Below, piece after piece: positions 15,516-23,959 of a DNA stretch of 34,532 nucleotides. The stretch is from positions 1 through 34,532 of the forward strand of contig CAKZUP010000035.1 of NCBI GenBank assembly GCA_937922945.1, written 5' to 3'. Within the stretch, counting starts at the first letter, position 1. The number at the start of each line of letters is the position of its first letter. The translations under genes and the position numbers were made by a program. Origin of the DNA: an uncultured Granulosicoccaceae bacterium. GTDB lineage: Bacteria; Pseudomonadota; Gammaproteobacteria; Granulosicoccales; Granulosicoccaceae. The notes beneath the pieces are model-generated. The model saw nothing but the letters and a program-made list of their open reading frames with translations, was not told the origin of the DNA and did not search any database.

Positions 15516-18500
15516 CACGCGGCCTTAGACGATTGAGATCTGAGTGTTTCAAGCATTTTCCGTTGCTCTTGTCTGATAGCGGTAAGCAGGTTTTCAGCCT
15601 CCGCCAAATCAGCGTTTTTTGCGTCCTTTTCCAACTGCTGACACAGGTTAGACAAGCTCCTACCACCAAGACTTAAACTACTGGACTTCATTCTATGTGC
15701 GCTTGAACCAATTAGCGTTGCATTCTCGGTCTGTATGCCTTTTTGTATTCTATCGATATCTTCTTGTGATCCTTCTGCAAACTTGTCTACCAATTTGTCG
15801 AAGTACCCTGCTGGAGCATGGGAACACATCTCGAGTAATTCACCGAATACCTTGCTGTCTAGAACGTTATTTTCTATGGAAGTGCCCAGCTCACTGACAG
15901 TTGTAGAGAGTGTTTGGATCTCGGCATTTGTACGACACCATTTACTGAGCATGGTTTTTAGCACATGCGAGCTAACTGGCTTACTCAAATAATCATCCAT
16001 ACCCGCTGCCAGACACTTCTGCTTATCACCTTGAAGGGCATTAGCTGTCAGCGCAACAATAGGAATCGGTTCACCACGCTTGCTCTTCACGCCCATCTCT
16101 CTGATTTTTTGAGTCGCCATAAAACCATCAAGCACTGGCATTTGGCAATCCATGAGAATAAAATCAAATTGTCGGTCTGAAATGGCATCTAGTGCCACTT
16201 GACCATTTTCACAAACGACAGATGTGTGCCCAAGAATTCGAAGCATCTCGCTCATCATGTCCTGGTTAACAGGATTATCTTCTACAAGCATTACGTGGCT
16301 TTGGAAATCATCTCCAGCAATTTTATCGCCCACTTCCTTGCTCTGCTGTTGATGAGAATTCAAGTTAGACAAGGATGCCGATATGACATTAAAAAGCTCT
16401 ACCTGGCGAACAGGTTTTGCAACCAGCGAACTGATATTATAAGCTCGGCAAGAATCGATCGTTATGTTGTCACAAGCTGAACTCAGCAGTACAAGCCTGG
16501 TATTTGGTGCAAGCTCACGCTGTTTAATTTCAGCAGCAAGTTGTATCCCGTTCATCACCGGCATATGCATATCGAGTATGACAATATCAAATATATTTTC
16601 CTCTTTCTTAGCCAGAGAAAGCTGCTCCATCGCACTGATCGGACCTTCAACACACACGGCCTCCGCACCCCAATAGCCCACTTGAGATTGCATGATTTCT
16701 CGATTGGCAGGGGTATCATCAACAATTAGTATTCGCTTGCCAGCCAATGCATTTACGTTGCTCCAAACAGCTTCAATATCGCGATGTATTTCCTCTAATT
16801 CAATTTCAAACCAAAAATTCGAGCCCTGGTCCAGCTTACTCTCAACAACGATTTCACCGCCCATCAGCTCAACCAGGCTGGATGATATTGCCAGACCCAA
16901 GCCTGTTCCACCAAACTGCCGCGTCGTGCTGCCATCGGCTTGTACAAAAGAGTCAAAAATTTGTTTTTGACTCTGTTCTGAAATCCCTATTCCCGTATCG
17001 ATTACCTGGAATTTGACAGGCATATTGTTAAGATTCACATCACCGAATGAAACTACTAATCTGACCTCACCTTCAGTCGTAAACTTTATCGCGTTGCTTA
17101 ACAGGTTCAATAGAACTTGCCGAAGGCGTGCACTATCACCGTTGAAGGCAACAGGACTTCCGGGGCGCATTAGCAAAATAAGTTCTACTTCTTTTCTGGA
17201 TGCGTTTTCTGCCAGCATTTCAACGACATCCTCAACCAACTCACGCAAATCGAAACTACTAACCGTTAGTTCCAACTTCCCCGCTTCGATTTTCGAATAG
17301 TCAAGAATGTCATTTATTACCGATAGTAGAGCCTGACCAGAGCGGAATATAGTTTTGGCATACCGCCCTTGATTCTCCTCCAAGGGTGTATTTAGCAACA
17401 ACTCCGTCATACCAAGAACACCATTGATTGGGGTCCGAACCTCGTGACTCATATTGGCCAGGAACTCACCTTTCGCTCTAGCGGCCTGCTCCGCAAGCTC
17501 TGACTTCGCCACTAGTTCCAATCGATTGTCTCTAACAGCTACACGCATAGCATTGAAGCTATTGGTCAGCTGACCAATCTCATCCTTATTGCTGCTACCG
17601 TCCAATTCATGATCATAGTCACCGCTTGCAATACGCTCTGCACTGGCGGCAAGGGAATTCACAGGCACGACGATGCTCCGCGCTAAGAACAAACCTAACG
17701 CCATTGCCAACCCCAGAACAACAAGAGCTGCGATGATAAAATAATTTTTTAACTGCTCTACTTCTGCAAAAGCAATATCAGAAGATAACAGTACGTGCAT
17801 ACGCCACTCTGGATTTCGAAATCCTTCAAAGGTTCTCGACGGAATGGTCACCATCATGAATTCTTGGCCATCGTGGACAACTGTCCTGGTGTGATCTGTA
17901 TCAGCATTGGGTGCGAGCAACTCGAGCGGGGTGTGAGTCCCCTCGGTGGCGTACAATATAGATTTGCTTTCAACCGACTCCAAAATGATTTGGCGCTGTT
18001 CGTTTTGCTCACCGCCGAATACATGTCGGTCTGCAAGATGTCGCTTCATGTATTCCCAGTTGATAGAACCAATTAACGCACCGATGATTTTTTCACTCTC
18101 TGTACCGCTTTCAAACAAGGGTACACTGTGTGTCGCAATCGGTTTCTGAAGCCGATAAGACTGAACTACTCGACCATCGAAATGTATGCCGAGTCGTGGC
18201 GCTTCAAACTCCCAGGTTCCGCGCAAACTGGTGCCGATAAACTCATGTAGATTGCCAGCGACGACATGGCCTGAGCTATCCGCAGCCAATATCTCTGTGA
18301 ATAAAGGTGAGTGGCTGGCAAAAATATCGATATCTTTCTGCAATCGACCAGACAGATCGCCGTTCAGCACGAATTGCATGTTACTCATTTTACTTAGCGT
18401 AACCAGCTCTTCTTTCGAGCTGGATAATTTGTACTGCAAAGTTTCAAGCTGTTCTTCAGCATCAATAATGAGATGTTCTTCGGCAGCATGCGTGATGGAA

Positions 18501-18595
18501 TTCTTTATCGTATTGAAGGTCAGCAGAAAAGCCGCGCAAATTGGAAATATTGCACACAGAATAGCGAAGACAAGTAGCTTCGTTCGGATTTTCAT
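15515..18595 (-). CDS. Hybrid sensor histidine kinase, HK-REC-REC-HPt (BarA-like architecture)
   Basis: 1026 residues from ATG 18595 (GGAG eight bases upstream; the longer reading to 18616 is rejected). Order: transmembrane helix (about 5-28), periplasmic sensor of about 250 residues, second helix (about 286-306), HAMP (about 308-360), HisKA with FLANMSHEVRTPINGVLG (His384), HATPase with Asn501 in LLNLLSNAIKF, DTGIGIS and GGTGLGLAIS, REC1 (about 620-740, Asp675 in LDMHMPVMNG), REC2 (about 768-885, Asp816 in MDCQMPVLDG, Lys872 in SKP), and a C-terminal HPt with SSAHRMKSSS (His967). All phosphorelay residues are present. Its partner is the overlapping REC-PAS-GGDEF-EAL gene, the likely receiver of the HPt phosphate. 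The sensor has no recognised ligand motif. Confidence 0.95.
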   Translation of the reverse strand: MKIRTKLLVFAILCAIFPICAAFLLTFNTIKNSITHAAEEHLIIDAEEQLETLQYKLSSSKEELVTLSKMSNMQFVLNGDLSGRLQKDIDIFASHSPLFTEILAADSSGHVVAGNLHEFIGTSLRGTWEFEAPRLGIHFDGRVVQSYRLQKPIATHSVPLFESGTESEKIIGALIGSINWEYMKRHLADRHVFGGEQNEQRQIILESVESKSILYATEGTHTPLELLAPNADTDHTRTVVHDGQEFMMVTIPSRTFEGFRNPEWRMHVLLSSDIAFAEVEQLKNYFIIAALVVLGLAMALGLFLARSIVVPVNSLAASAERIASGDYDHELDGSSNKDEIGQLTNSFNAMRVAVRDNRLELVAKSELAEQAARAKGEFLANMSHEVRTPINGVLGMTELLLNTPLEENQGRYAKTIFRSGQALLSVINDILDYSKIEAGKLELTVSSFDLRELVEDVVEMLAENASRKEVELILLMRPGSPVAFNGDSARLRQVLLNLLSNAIKFTTEGEVRLVVSFGDVNLNNMPVKFQVIDTGIGISEQSQKQIFDSFVQADGSTTRQFGGTGLGLAISSSLVELMGGEIVVESKLDQGSNFWFEIELEEIHRDIEAVWSNVNALAGKRILIVDDTPANREIMQSQVGYWGAEAVCVEGPISAMEQLSLAKKEENIFDIVILDMHMPVMNGIQLAAEIKQRELAPNTRLVLLSSACDNITIDSCRAYNISSLVAKPVRQVELFNVISASLSNLNSHQQQSKEVGDKIAGDDFQSHVMLVEDNPVNQDMMSEMLRILGHTSVVCENGQVALDAISDRQFDFILMDCQMPVLDGFMATQKIREMGVKSKRGEPIPIVALTANALQGDKQKCLAAGMDDYLSKPVSSHVLKTMLSKWCRTNAEIQTLSTTVSELGTSIENNVLDSKVFGELLEMCSHAPAGYFDKLVDKFAEGSQEDIDRIQKGIQTENATLIGSSAHRMKSSSLSLGGRSLSNLCQQLEKDAKNADLAEAENLLTAIRQEQRKMLETLRSQSSKAA

Positions 18596-18997
18596 TGACA
18601 AGGCTCCAAATACCAATCCACGACCTGAGTGTTCTGCACAAGACTAGCTCATGAACAAAGATCGGCAACCAGCCGCCAGCACTAACGTCCTTTTTGGATT
18701 GCCGAGCGAATGGCTTTCACATAGCCTAATATCGACGAAGAACATGAATTGTTGAATTTAGCCTGGGATGGAAACATGAATACGAGGCGGTTAAACAACA
18801 TATACACGCAAAATTATGAGTGGCTTTGAACGTTTATTGAATTCATTCACACTTTTATTGCATATGAATAACATGTTACTTATGAGGCTTACGGGTCTTA
18901 CAAGGCAATGCGAGCGCGCTGCTTATCAATCTATTTCGAATTCAGGGAACCAGTTTTTACAAAAATTACACAATCACCGAGATATGATGAGATGTGT
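18596..18997. other. 402-base gap between LacI regulator and hybrid kinase; no gene seen
   Basis: Holds the presumed promoter of the kinase operon and the 3' end of the seven-gene sugar operon. A 61-codon plus-strand frame at 18816-19001 has no family resemblance and is not called. A perfect TAACATGTTA palindrome sits at 18869-18878, but it is not spaced like the GntR-type operators elsewhere in the window. No clear terminator is visible after the LacI stop. Confidence 0.4.
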
Positions 18998-20032
18998 CTA
19001 ACGTGCACACGTACTCTCGCGCATGCAATTACTGACTTCAATAACGTGGTGTTTTTTCAACTTACGCGTATCTGAATCTGGAGAGATTAGCTGGGTGATC
19101 AACTCACCGGTGACATAACCTATCTGTTCAGCATCGAATTTTACGGTTGTAATTGAAGGATTAGAGAAGCGAGCGACTTCGAAGTCTCCGAATCCTGCTA
19201 TCCCGATTTCACCGGGTACGGACACCCCTTGCTCTTTTAACGCTGTTAGCACACCGAAAGCCGGTGCATCGGATACGCAAAATATACAATCGATATCTTC
19301 ATAGTACTGTTTGATGTTCTTACCAACGAAATACCCATCTTTGATAGACATTGGAGGAGTACCAAAGCGAATCATCCTGTGAGCAGATAAGCCAGCATGT
19401 TCCATGGCATTCCGAAACCCCATTCTTCTGGCGGCACCACGCGTCCATTCATCGTTGGTTTCGCACAAAAATGCGATGTTTTTGTAGCCTAGTTGAATCA
19501 ATTTTTCGGTCATGCTGTAGGCAACTGCTTCATTAGAAAACCCCACCGTATAGCCAATTGGCTTTGGTGGTGTTTCCCATAACTGAACTACCGGCACTTG
19601 GGATTGCTTGAGTAATTTAATGGTGCGCTTACTGTGTCCATCGTAAGGCAGTGCAATGGCTTCAGGGCGTCGTTTTAACAAGCCTTCAACCAAAGCTTCT
19701 TCACGCTGTGAGGAATAATCTGTATGGCCAAGCAAAATCTGCAAGCCCGTTCGTTCAAGCATCTCTGTAAGAGCCTGAACCATTTTTCCGTAGTGAACAT
19801 TGTTGATTGAAGGTACCAGCGTAGCGACGAACCCAGAGCGTTTTGTTGATAAGCTACCTGCCATTTGATCTGGCACATAGCCCATTTTCTCTACTACTTC
19901 CAGAATCCGTTTTCTGGTGTTATCGGACACGAGGCCATCATCGCGCAGTGCACGCGATACTGTCATCCGCGAGACACCGGCCGCTTGTGCAACATCTTGC
20001 ATTGTGGCGAGTTGTTGTTTTTCACCTGGCAT
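18998..20032 (-). CDS. LacI-family transcriptional regulator, GntR/IdnR-like (gluconate group)
   Basis: 344 residues. The N-terminal LacI HTH is MQDVAQAAGVSRMTVSRAL (from residue 11), with the hinge region KMGYVPDQMAGSLSTKRSG, then a periplasmic-binding-protein-like effector domain (ATLVPSINN, GHTDYSSQREEALVEGLLKRRPEA, GIAGFGDFEVARFSNPSITTV). The phrases LVPSINNVHYG, ILLGHTDY and IAGFGDFE are close to E. coli GntR (LLPSLTN, MLAHYGY, IAGFHGHD). The gene is last in the operon, 23 bases after the lactonase. Two GntR-type operators in the window (26484-26499 and 27447-27462) make it the probable repressor of both this operon and the idnO/idnD pair. The inducer is probably a gluconate-like sugar acid, by inference. 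Confidence 0.92.
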   Translation of the reverse strand: MPGEKQQLATMQDVAQAAGVSRMTVSRALRDDGLVSDNTRKRILEVVEKMGYVPDQMAGSLSTKRSGFVATLVPSINNVHYGKMVQALTEMLERTGLQILLGHTDYSSQREEALVEGLLKRRPEAIALPYDGHSKRTIKLLKQSQVPVVQLWETPPKPIGYTVGFSNEAVAYSMTEKLIQLGYKNIAFLCETNDEWTRGAARRMGFRNAMEHAGLSAHRMIRFGTPPMSIKDGYFVGKNIKQYYEDIDCIFCVSDAPAFGVLTALKEQGVSVPGEIGIAGFGDFEVARFSNPSITTVKFDAEQIGYVTGELITQLISPDSDTRKLKKHHVIEVSNCMRESTCAR

Positions 20033-20055
20033 AAGAATTAAGGAAGTACACGAAG

Positions 20056-21228
20056 TTAACCCAGAAAACGAAGATAATTCGGCGCTGCAATGTCAAATGG
20101 TTGTCCAACCGGTGTAATAAGCCCAGTAGTAATGTCTCTATTAAACAACGTTAACGTAGACGTATCCTGATTTGCAACTATAACAGCATTGCCGCAGGGG
20201 CTTATCGCAAAGTGCCGTGGAAACTTACCGCCAGTGGGTACGACGTCGATTCGCGTAAGCAACCCGTCGGATTCTACTTTGAATATGGCCAGCGAATTAT
20301 CGCCCCGATTCGATACATACAAGAATTTTGCATCAGGTGATAGCTTAATTTCCGATACATAGGAAACCTGATCGCGATTTTCCAACGTTGATTCATATTG
20401 TATTGGTATTAAACGCTCCTTACTTTTATCTGGCTCTGTGCCATCAAGGCGCGCAACACACACCGTGTTGAACAATTCATTCGAAACGTAACAAATATCG
20501 AGCTCGGGGTGCATGGCCATGTGCCTGGGGCCTGAGCCGGCCTCAAACTTGATGTGCGTATCCGAACTTAATTGACGGGTACTTGGGTCGTAACGGTATT
20601 GAAAAACCGCATTTTCTCCTAAATCGGGAATAAAGACCCACTCTTTCCAGAAGTGTGCACAATGCGCGTGTGGACCCACCTGCCGATTCTCCCAGTGATC
20701 TTCCCGATATTCAACCTGCCGCCATTCACCTTCTTTTCGATGCAGCTGTTTAAAACTTTGCAGAACCTCACCAAGCTTGCCATCCGAATCAACATCGACA
20801 ACATCGATGATCGCATCCCAATAGTTAATAACAATGGCCGCATTTTTTTGCGGCGAAATAGCGATATAGCAGGTTGATTTACCAGAAGCGGTAAAGGATG
20901 ATTCCAGCGACATGGGTTCGTGATCGTTAACACTGAGTTGCAACACTTCGCCGTGGCTTTGTATCGTTTCTACAATGGCATACATCAATTCGCCATTCGG
21001 GTGCGGTATCAGAACGGCCGGGTTAAGCGCATCGGTTACGCAATTCTCTACCAGCTCACCATTTTTTTTGATAGTCATGGTATGAATACCTTTTCCAGAA
21101 GTGGGTGCATATGGCTGGTGCGCCAATGCATCCAAATCGGTATAGGTTCCCACCAAAAAAGTGTAATCCTGATCGAGTTTTATTGATGGTACGTCCACAC
21201 TACGCTCCTGTTGTTGCAATTCAGACAA
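20056..21228 (-). CDS. Lactonase family seven-bladed beta-propeller protein (YbhE/Pgl-like)
   Basis: 390 residues. It shows the beta-propeller pattern of the 6-phosphogluconolactonase (YbhE) family: YTFLVGTYTD near the N-terminus, GKGIHTMTI, then repeated blades with GPHAHCAHF, FIPDLGENAVFQYRYD, GSGPRHMAMHP, KFLYVSNRGDNSLAIFKV, and GGKFPRHFAISP. The conserved His, Arg and Asn positions of those blade motifs are present. No signal peptide, so cytoplasmic. The family hydrolyses sugar lactones such as 6-phosphogluconolactone; here, beside an SDR dehydrogenase (4-base gap) and a sugar ABC transporter, it more likely opens the lactone produced by that SDR. The exact substrate is not shown by the sequence. 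Confidence 0.88.
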   Translation of the reverse strand: MSELQQQERSVDVPSIKLDQDYTFLVGTYTDLDALAHQPYAPTSGKGIHTMTIKKNGELVENCVTDALNPAVLIPHPNGELMYAIVETIQSHGEVLQLSVNDHEPMSLESSFTASGKSTCYIAISPQKNAAIVINYWDAIIDVVDVDSDGKLGEVLQSFKQLHRKEGEWRQVEYREDHWENRQVGPHAHCAHFWKEWVFIPDLGENAVFQYRYDPSTRQLSSDTHIKFEAGSGPRHMAMHPELDICYVSNELFNTVCVARLDGTEPDKSKERLIPIQYESTLENRDQVSYVSEIKLSPDAKFLYVSNRGDNSLAIFKVESDGLLTRIDVVPTGGKFPRHFAISPCGNAVIVANQDTSTLTLFNRDITTGLITPVGQPFDIAAPNYLRFLG

Positions 21229-21232
21229 TGCT

Positions 21233-21970
21233 CTAGCCTCTACCTACAAACGGCATACCGTTGGCCATAACGTTAATTCTTAATACGTTTACATCGGGTG
21301 GCAGGCTAGCCATATAAAGTAGCGCATCGCAGACAGGCTCAACACCTATAACAGGCTCGGCGGCTGTCGAGCCATCCGGCTGCAATACGCCTTCAGCCAT
21401 CGCATCGCCCATGCTGGATGTGATGTTACCCAGGTCGATTTGACCACAGCAAATGCCATAACGACGACCATCAAGTGCCAACGATTTCGTTAAACCCGTA
21501 ATCGCGTGTTTCGTGCTGGTATAAGGCGCTGAGAATAGACGTGGTGTTGTCGCAGATATAGACCCATTATTGATAATCCGCCCGCCACCTTCTTGCTTTC
21601 GCATCTGGCCGAAAGCTGCACGTGCGCAAAGGAACGAGCCGGTTAAATTAATAGCGACTGTATTCATCCAATGATCAATAGACAATTCATCGATCGGTAC
21701 CGCAGGTGACCCAATGCCCGCATTGTTAAATAGCAAATCGACACGGCCAAATTTTTCAACCGTTGCAGCAAACAGTTTATCAACGTCTGCCGGGCTACTG
21801 ACATCACAAGCCACTCCAAGACTTTTTTCTCCGAGTTCCTTTACGGTGTCGTCCAGCGAACTCTGCGTTCGCCCAGCGACTACAACAGACCATCCGGCCT
21901 GACTCATTGCGATAGCGGCTGCTTTACCGATGCCACCACCACCACCTGTTATAACTGCTACACCTGCCAT
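21233..21970 (-). CDS. SDR-family NAD(P)-dependent oxidoreductase
   Basis: 245 residues, classical short-chain dehydrogenase. Cofactor loop TGGGGGIG (8-15), NNAG (82-85), catalytic Ser in NNGSISA (Ser137/139) and the Y-x3-K pair Tyr150 and Lys154 (YTSTK). Asp56 of CDV contacts the adenine in this family. It sits 58 bases after the second sugar permease and four bases before the lactonase, which suggests oxidation of an imported sugar at C1 to a lactone, or oxidation of a sugar-acid hydroxyl. The C-terminus (NVMANGMPFVGRG) is slightly unusual: it lacks the common DGG ending of many SDRs. The reaction is inferred from position only. Confidence 0.9.
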   Translation of the reverse strand: MAGVAVITGGGGGIGKAAAIAMSQAGWSVVVAGRTQSSLDDTVKELGEKSLGVACDVSSPADVDKLFAATVEKFGRVDLLFNNAGIGSPAVPIDELSIDHWMNTVAINLTGSFLCARAAFGQMRKQEGGGRIINNGSISATTPRLFSAPYTSTKHAITGLTKSLALDGRRYGICCGQIDLGNITSSMGDAMAEGVLQPDGSTAAEPVIGVEPVCDALLYMASLPPDVNVLRINVMANGMPFVGRG

Positions 21971-22028
21971 AGGTTAATTCCTGTTTAATTGGCGTTTAAA
22001 TTAGCCGAGTAATTAGATTAGACCGCTA

Positions 22029-22961
22029 TTAGCCTTTAACCGCACCCGCAGTCATTCCTGTGATTATTTGCCTGGATGCAAACAACGTAAATATGATGGG
22101 CGGTATTGCCAGCAACATACCTGTTGCCATGATAACGCCCCACTCAACGTTGAATTCAGACATATTGTTCACGATCAGAATGGGCACTGTTTTAGTATCT
22201 CTGTCAGATAGCGCTGACGCCAACAGGTATTCGTTCCAGGCAATTCGGAATGTAAAAATAGCCGCCGCTGCAAGTCCCGGCTTTATCAATGGCAGTACCA
22301 CTTTAAAGAACACCTGGAAGGGACTCGCGCCATCCATTCTGGCCGCTTCCTCCAACTGACGAGGAACTTGTACGATAAAGCTTTGTAAAATCCAAATAAC
22401 GAATGGAAGATTCATCGCAACATAGATAATGATAATTCCCGAGTGGGTGCCCGCCAAGCAAACATCACCACGGCCACCAAAGGTTTCGCGAATGAGACTG
22501 CCCAACCAGGAGGCTTTATCGATACAGAATTCGTTATTCCACAAACCGAAAACAGGCACTAACAAAACAGCCGGCGGCACCATGCGAACCATCAGCGTGG
22601 TGGCTGACGCAGTATCACGCCCGAAGAATTTGAAACGAACCAGCGCGTACGCAGCCATGCACCCGATGATCAACGTAAGAACAGTTGATACCAGCGCAAT
22701 AATGAGCGAGTTAATAAATGCGCCACCGAATTTCAAAGCGCAATAGTCAAGATGATCGAGTTCGTACGGCAAAATATCGCACAGCGCCGTCTCATAGTTT
22801 TGTATTGTGGGCATGAATAACAACCCGGTACTGCCTGAAATAATATCAACATCAAGCTTGAACGAGTTAATCAGCATTATCGCGATTGGCCCTACCGACA
22901 TGATGATTAACATCACGATGATGGCGTAAAACCCGGGGTGCTGCGATTTTTCAGTAACCAC
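22029..22961 (-). CDS. Carbohydrate ABC transporter permease, MalG type, with cysteine-bearing loop insertions
   Basis: 310 residues, longer than the usual 270-290. Six predicted helices and the MalG EAA loop EEAARMDGASPFQVFFKVVLPL identify it. Two predicted periplasmic loops look enlarged: one between the first and second helices (about residues 58-78, with Cys61 and Cys74) and one after VPVFGLW (about 141-170, with Cys146 and Cys168). Two cysteines in each loop could form disulfides in the periplasm, which is inference. The start is GTG at 22961, in TAGTG, overlapping the MalF-type gene stop by one base. It is followed by the SDR gene after 58 bases, in the same operon. Confidence 0.92.
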   Translation of the reverse strand: MVTEKSQHPGFYAIIVMLIIMSVGPIAIMLINSFKLDVDIISGSTGLLFMPTIQNYETALCDILPYELDHLDYCALKFGGAFINSLIIALVSTVLTLIIGCMAAYALVRFKFFGRDTASATTLMVRMVPPAVLLVPVFGLWNNEFCIDKASWLGSLIRETFGGRGDVCLAGTHSGIIIIYVAMNLPFVIWILQSFIVQVPRQLEEAARMDGASPFQVFFKVVLPLIKPGLAAAAIFTFRIAWNEYLLASALSDRDTKTVPILIVNNMSEFNVEWGVIMATGMLLAIPPIIFTLFASRQIITGMTAGAVKG

Positions 22962-23872
22962 TAGAGGTTCTCCTCTGCAATGCGCATTGCTCTAGTAGCG
23001 CGGTATTCCACCCAACGATTATAAACAAGCATGACGATGGTCAACATCAATAGTAAAATCAAAAGATAGTTTGACATTGCTGCAGCCACACCAAGCTCCC
23101 TAAATTCAGTAGCGGTTCTGGATATTCTCAGTGCCAAAATTTCTGTCGACAGACCTGGCCCGCCTTCTGTCATAACCAGAATAACCTCCAGCACTTTAAA
23201 CGCATCTATTAATCTTAAAAGTCCAGTTACGATCAGTACCGGCATCATCAACGGTAATTTGATGTGTATGATTTGTTGCCAGCCTGTTGCGCCATCTATT
23301 CGCGCAGCTTCCAGTGCGGAACGTGGCAAGGATTGCAATGCCGCTAAAGCTAAAATAAAAATAAACGGTGTCCATTGCCATATGTCGGCAATGATCACTG
23401 AAAGCAACGCGTGTTGCCCGAGCCAATCGACCGAATCCAATCCAACCGTTTTCAAGCCCTTGTTAAATACCCCTAACGTGGGGTGATACATATAGCGCCA
23501 GACTAAACCCACGACAACAGGCGCAATCATCATCGGCAAGATAAATAGCGTTCGAAGTACTGACATGCCCCGAAGTTTACGGTCGAGAAGCAATGCCAAT
23601 CCAACACCGATAAACATTTCCACAACTACCACAGTGAAGGCAAACTTTAGGGTTACAGCCGCGCTCTCTCTAAAATTGGGATCGTTCCAAAGCGTTACGT
23701 AATTCTTCAGACCAACAAAAGTTGATTCGCCTAAGGTTTGACTGGGATCCCAAGCTCTAAAACTACCGAACACCATATACCCCAGGGGATACAATAACGC
23801 CAAGCCCATGATCACCACAGCAGGTGCTAGGAAAACATACGGCGTTAAGCGATTAAGGGTAGCGTTACTCAT
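22961..23872 (-). CDS. Carbohydrate ABC transporter permease, MalF type
   Basis: 303 residues with six predicted helices, starting MSNATLNRLTPYVFLAPAVVIMGLALLYPLGYM, split here as the common 'FLAPAVV..LLYPL' opening of MalF-like permeases. The periplasmic AWDPSQTLGESTFVGLKNY loop and the EAA motif SALEAARIDGATGWQQ with KLPLMMP are typical. It pairs with the MalG-type permease, whose start overlaps its stop by one base. The ATG at 23872 lacks a strong ribosome-binding site. A large hairpin lies 49 bases upstream, between this gene and the binding-protein gene. Confidence 0.93.
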   Translation of the reverse strand: MSNATLNRLTPYVFLAPAVVIMGLALLYPLGYMVFGSFRAWDPSQTLGESTFVGLKNYVTLWNDPNFRESAAVTLKFAFTVVVVEMFIGVGLALLLDRKLRGMSVLRTLFILPMMIAPVVVGLVWRYMYHPTLGVFNKGLKTVGLDSVDWLGQHALLSVIIADIWQWTPFIFILALAALQSLPRSALEAARIDGATGWQQIIHIKLPLMMPVLIVTGLLRLIDAFKVLEVILVMTEGGPGLSTEILALRISRTATEFRELGVAAAMSNYLLILLLMLTIVMLVYNRWVEYRATRAMRIAEENL

Positions 23873-23921
23873 AATGGGTTATGTTAGTGGGCCTTGTTCC
23901 AGTGAAGCTCTTTCAGGAAGC

Positions 23922-23946
23922 AAGCTCCCGAGCGAGTCGGGAGCTT
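23922..23946 (-). other. Intercistronic hairpin between sugar-binding-protein and permease genes
   Basis: A perfect 10-bp inverted repeat, AAGCTCCCGA and TCGGGAGCTT, around a five-base loop. It starts 14 bases after the binding-protein stop (23960). The bases that follow on the minus strand (GCTTCCTGAA) are not T-rich, so it is not a canonical terminator. It parallels the 1136-1158 hairpin in the peptide operon, in the same position relative to binding protein and permease genes. Confidence 0.75.
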
Positions 23947-23959
23947 ACTCGTTACTGGC

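Noticed and set aside
18869..18878. TAACATGTTA palindrome as another GntR-type operator
   Set aside because: The half-sites are in inverted order and have no four-base centre; it also lies downstream of the LacI gene. Probably chance in an AT-rich region.
18816..19001. 61-codon plus-strand frame as a small gene
   Set aside because: No ribosome-binding site of note, no recognisable motif, and it overlaps the end of the LacI gene on the other strand.
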